Assembly (NCBI GenBank): GCA_016840305.1
Contig: JAEOSP010000534.1
Span: 1-6,140, forward strand
Source: Candidatus Hodarchaeota archaeon
GTDB lineage: Archaea; Asgardarchaeota; Heimdallarchaeia; Hodarchaeales; Hodarchaeaceae
Length of the DNA stretch: 6,140 bases
Reading direction: 5' to 3'
This document shows, in pieces, positions 5,736-6,140 of this stretch. Numbering within the stretch: the first letter of the stretch is position 1; every line of letters begins with the position of its first letter. The notes below the pieces were generated by a model. That model did no database searches and was not told where the DNA came from. It worked only from the letters and a program-made list of their open reading frames with translations. A program made the position numbers and the translations under genes.

Positions 5736-6140
5736 ATCCTGTCAGCGGTAAAAGCGTTCAGGAATGCTTTTTTAAGGATATTATAGCCACCATTCACATC
5801 AGCATTAATAATTATGCCTTTCTTAGATTTAAATAGTCCTCTACTAATCCTTTTTCCTTGATATTTATCATGGTGTATTATGGGTTCATTATCAAGGAAA
5901 GAGCACTTACTAGAATGGCTCTCCTCTTGTTTAATGACCATTATTCCCTGTTCTTCTGCTTTATAGTCTAATTGTTGAATTAGCTTGTAAAAAGGAATGG
6001 TGACAAAATTCTGGTTATTCCTTTTCCCAAGGTGACAGTTTTGTTTCCAATCGGGGTTATAACCAATAACGACTGTTCCAATGTCATTCAATATACAATA
6101 ATCAATGATTTTTCGACTAGTTTTGTGAAAATAGTCATGG
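5681..6140 (-). CDS. tnpB: RNA-guided endonuclease TnpB (IS200/IS605 OrfB), C-terminal part, 5' end outside window
   Basis: TnpB is an RuvC-type nuclease guided by an omegaRNA made from the end of its own element. The frame stays open from the stop at 5681-5683 to the window edge (about 153 codons); the segment from the edge reads HDYFHKTSRK, the conserved helix that follows the RuvC-I region in the family, so an apparent TTG start at 6091 is internal. Landmarks are IGYNPDWKQ...GKRNNQNFVTIPF, the RuvC-II glutamate in QEESHSSK (codon 5921-5923), the GKRISRGLF block, and the RuvC-III aspartate in NADVNGGYNIL (codon 5798-5800). RuvC-I lies outside. The usual CxxC...CxxC zinc ribbon between RuvC-II and III is absent: only one Cys (SSKCSFLD) is seen. 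No frameshift is visible, so the protein may be active. It ends in VGLHPTRWRLGVATS, overlapping the hairpins below. Confidence 0.88.
   Translation of the reverse strand, partial: HDYFHKTSRKIIDYCILNDIGTVVIGYNPDWKQNCHLGKRNNQNFVTIPFYKLIQQLDYKAEEQGIMVIKQEESHSSKCSFLDNEPIIHHDKYQGKRISRGLFKSKKGIIINADVNGGYNILKKAFLNAFTADRIEDVGLHPTRWRLGVATS

Larger units (their letters stand above)
5665..6140 (-). mobile_element. IS200/IS605-family element, right-end part (continues past window)
   Basis: This covers the tnpB C-terminal coding region plus the structured sequence just after its stop. The left end, any tnpA and the start of tnpB lie beyond position 6140. The right boundary is placed at the last base of the predicted folded region (5665) and is approximate: such elements make no target duplication and have no inverted repeats, so the junction cannot be read off without an empty-site comparison. 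Confidence 0.55.

Noticed and set aside
6089..6091. TTG as the start of the TnpB reading frame
   Set aside because: The frame is open upstream to the window edge and encodes the conserved HDYFHKTSRK segment, so this codon is internal.

Overview
The window looks like AT-rich archaeal DNA. The PyrK tail has the short cysteine spacing and the 'VxDFG' ending I associate with archaeal PyrK. Shine-Dalgarno (SD)-like sites match the GGAGGTGAT consensus, while some genes show no SD at all. TATA-like boxes fit better than bacterial -35/-10 pairs. An Asgard (Heimdallarchaeia-type) origin is a guess from overall style; the sequence does not prove it.

Layout, left to right: the 3' end of pyrK (+); converging with it across a 22-bp gap, the minus-strand pair pyrF-pyrC (4-bp gap, pyrF first); divergent from pyrF across a 95-bp intergenic region, pyrE (+); converging with pyrE, a minus-strand ABC transporter operon (LolD/MacB-type ATPase, then a two-half FtsX-like permease, 2-bp gap); and at the right edge, the C-terminal part of an IS200/IS605-type TnpB on the minus strand, cut by the window end. 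Its 3' end carries hairpins that could form the omegaRNA scaffold and the right end of the element.

Function: PyrC (carbamoyl-aspartate to dihydroorotate), PyrK (electron-transfer partner of dihydroorotate dehydrogenase), PyrE (orotate to OMP) and PyrF (OMP to UMP) cover the later steps of de novo UMP synthesis. The catalytic dehydrogenase subunit PyrD is not in the window and would be expected nearby or upstream of pyrK. The ABC pair is a separate two-gene unit of unknown substrate, and the TnpB element sits just upstream of its promoter region.

I see no wholly new system. The points most worth a second look are the putative omegaRNA/TnpB end, the unusual TnpB without a four-cysteine zinc ribbon, the shared TATA between pyrF and pyrE, a substitution in the PyrE catalytic loop, and the lopsided permease. 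I saw no tRNA, rRNA or CRISPR array, and no gene-free stretch longer than about 110 bp.
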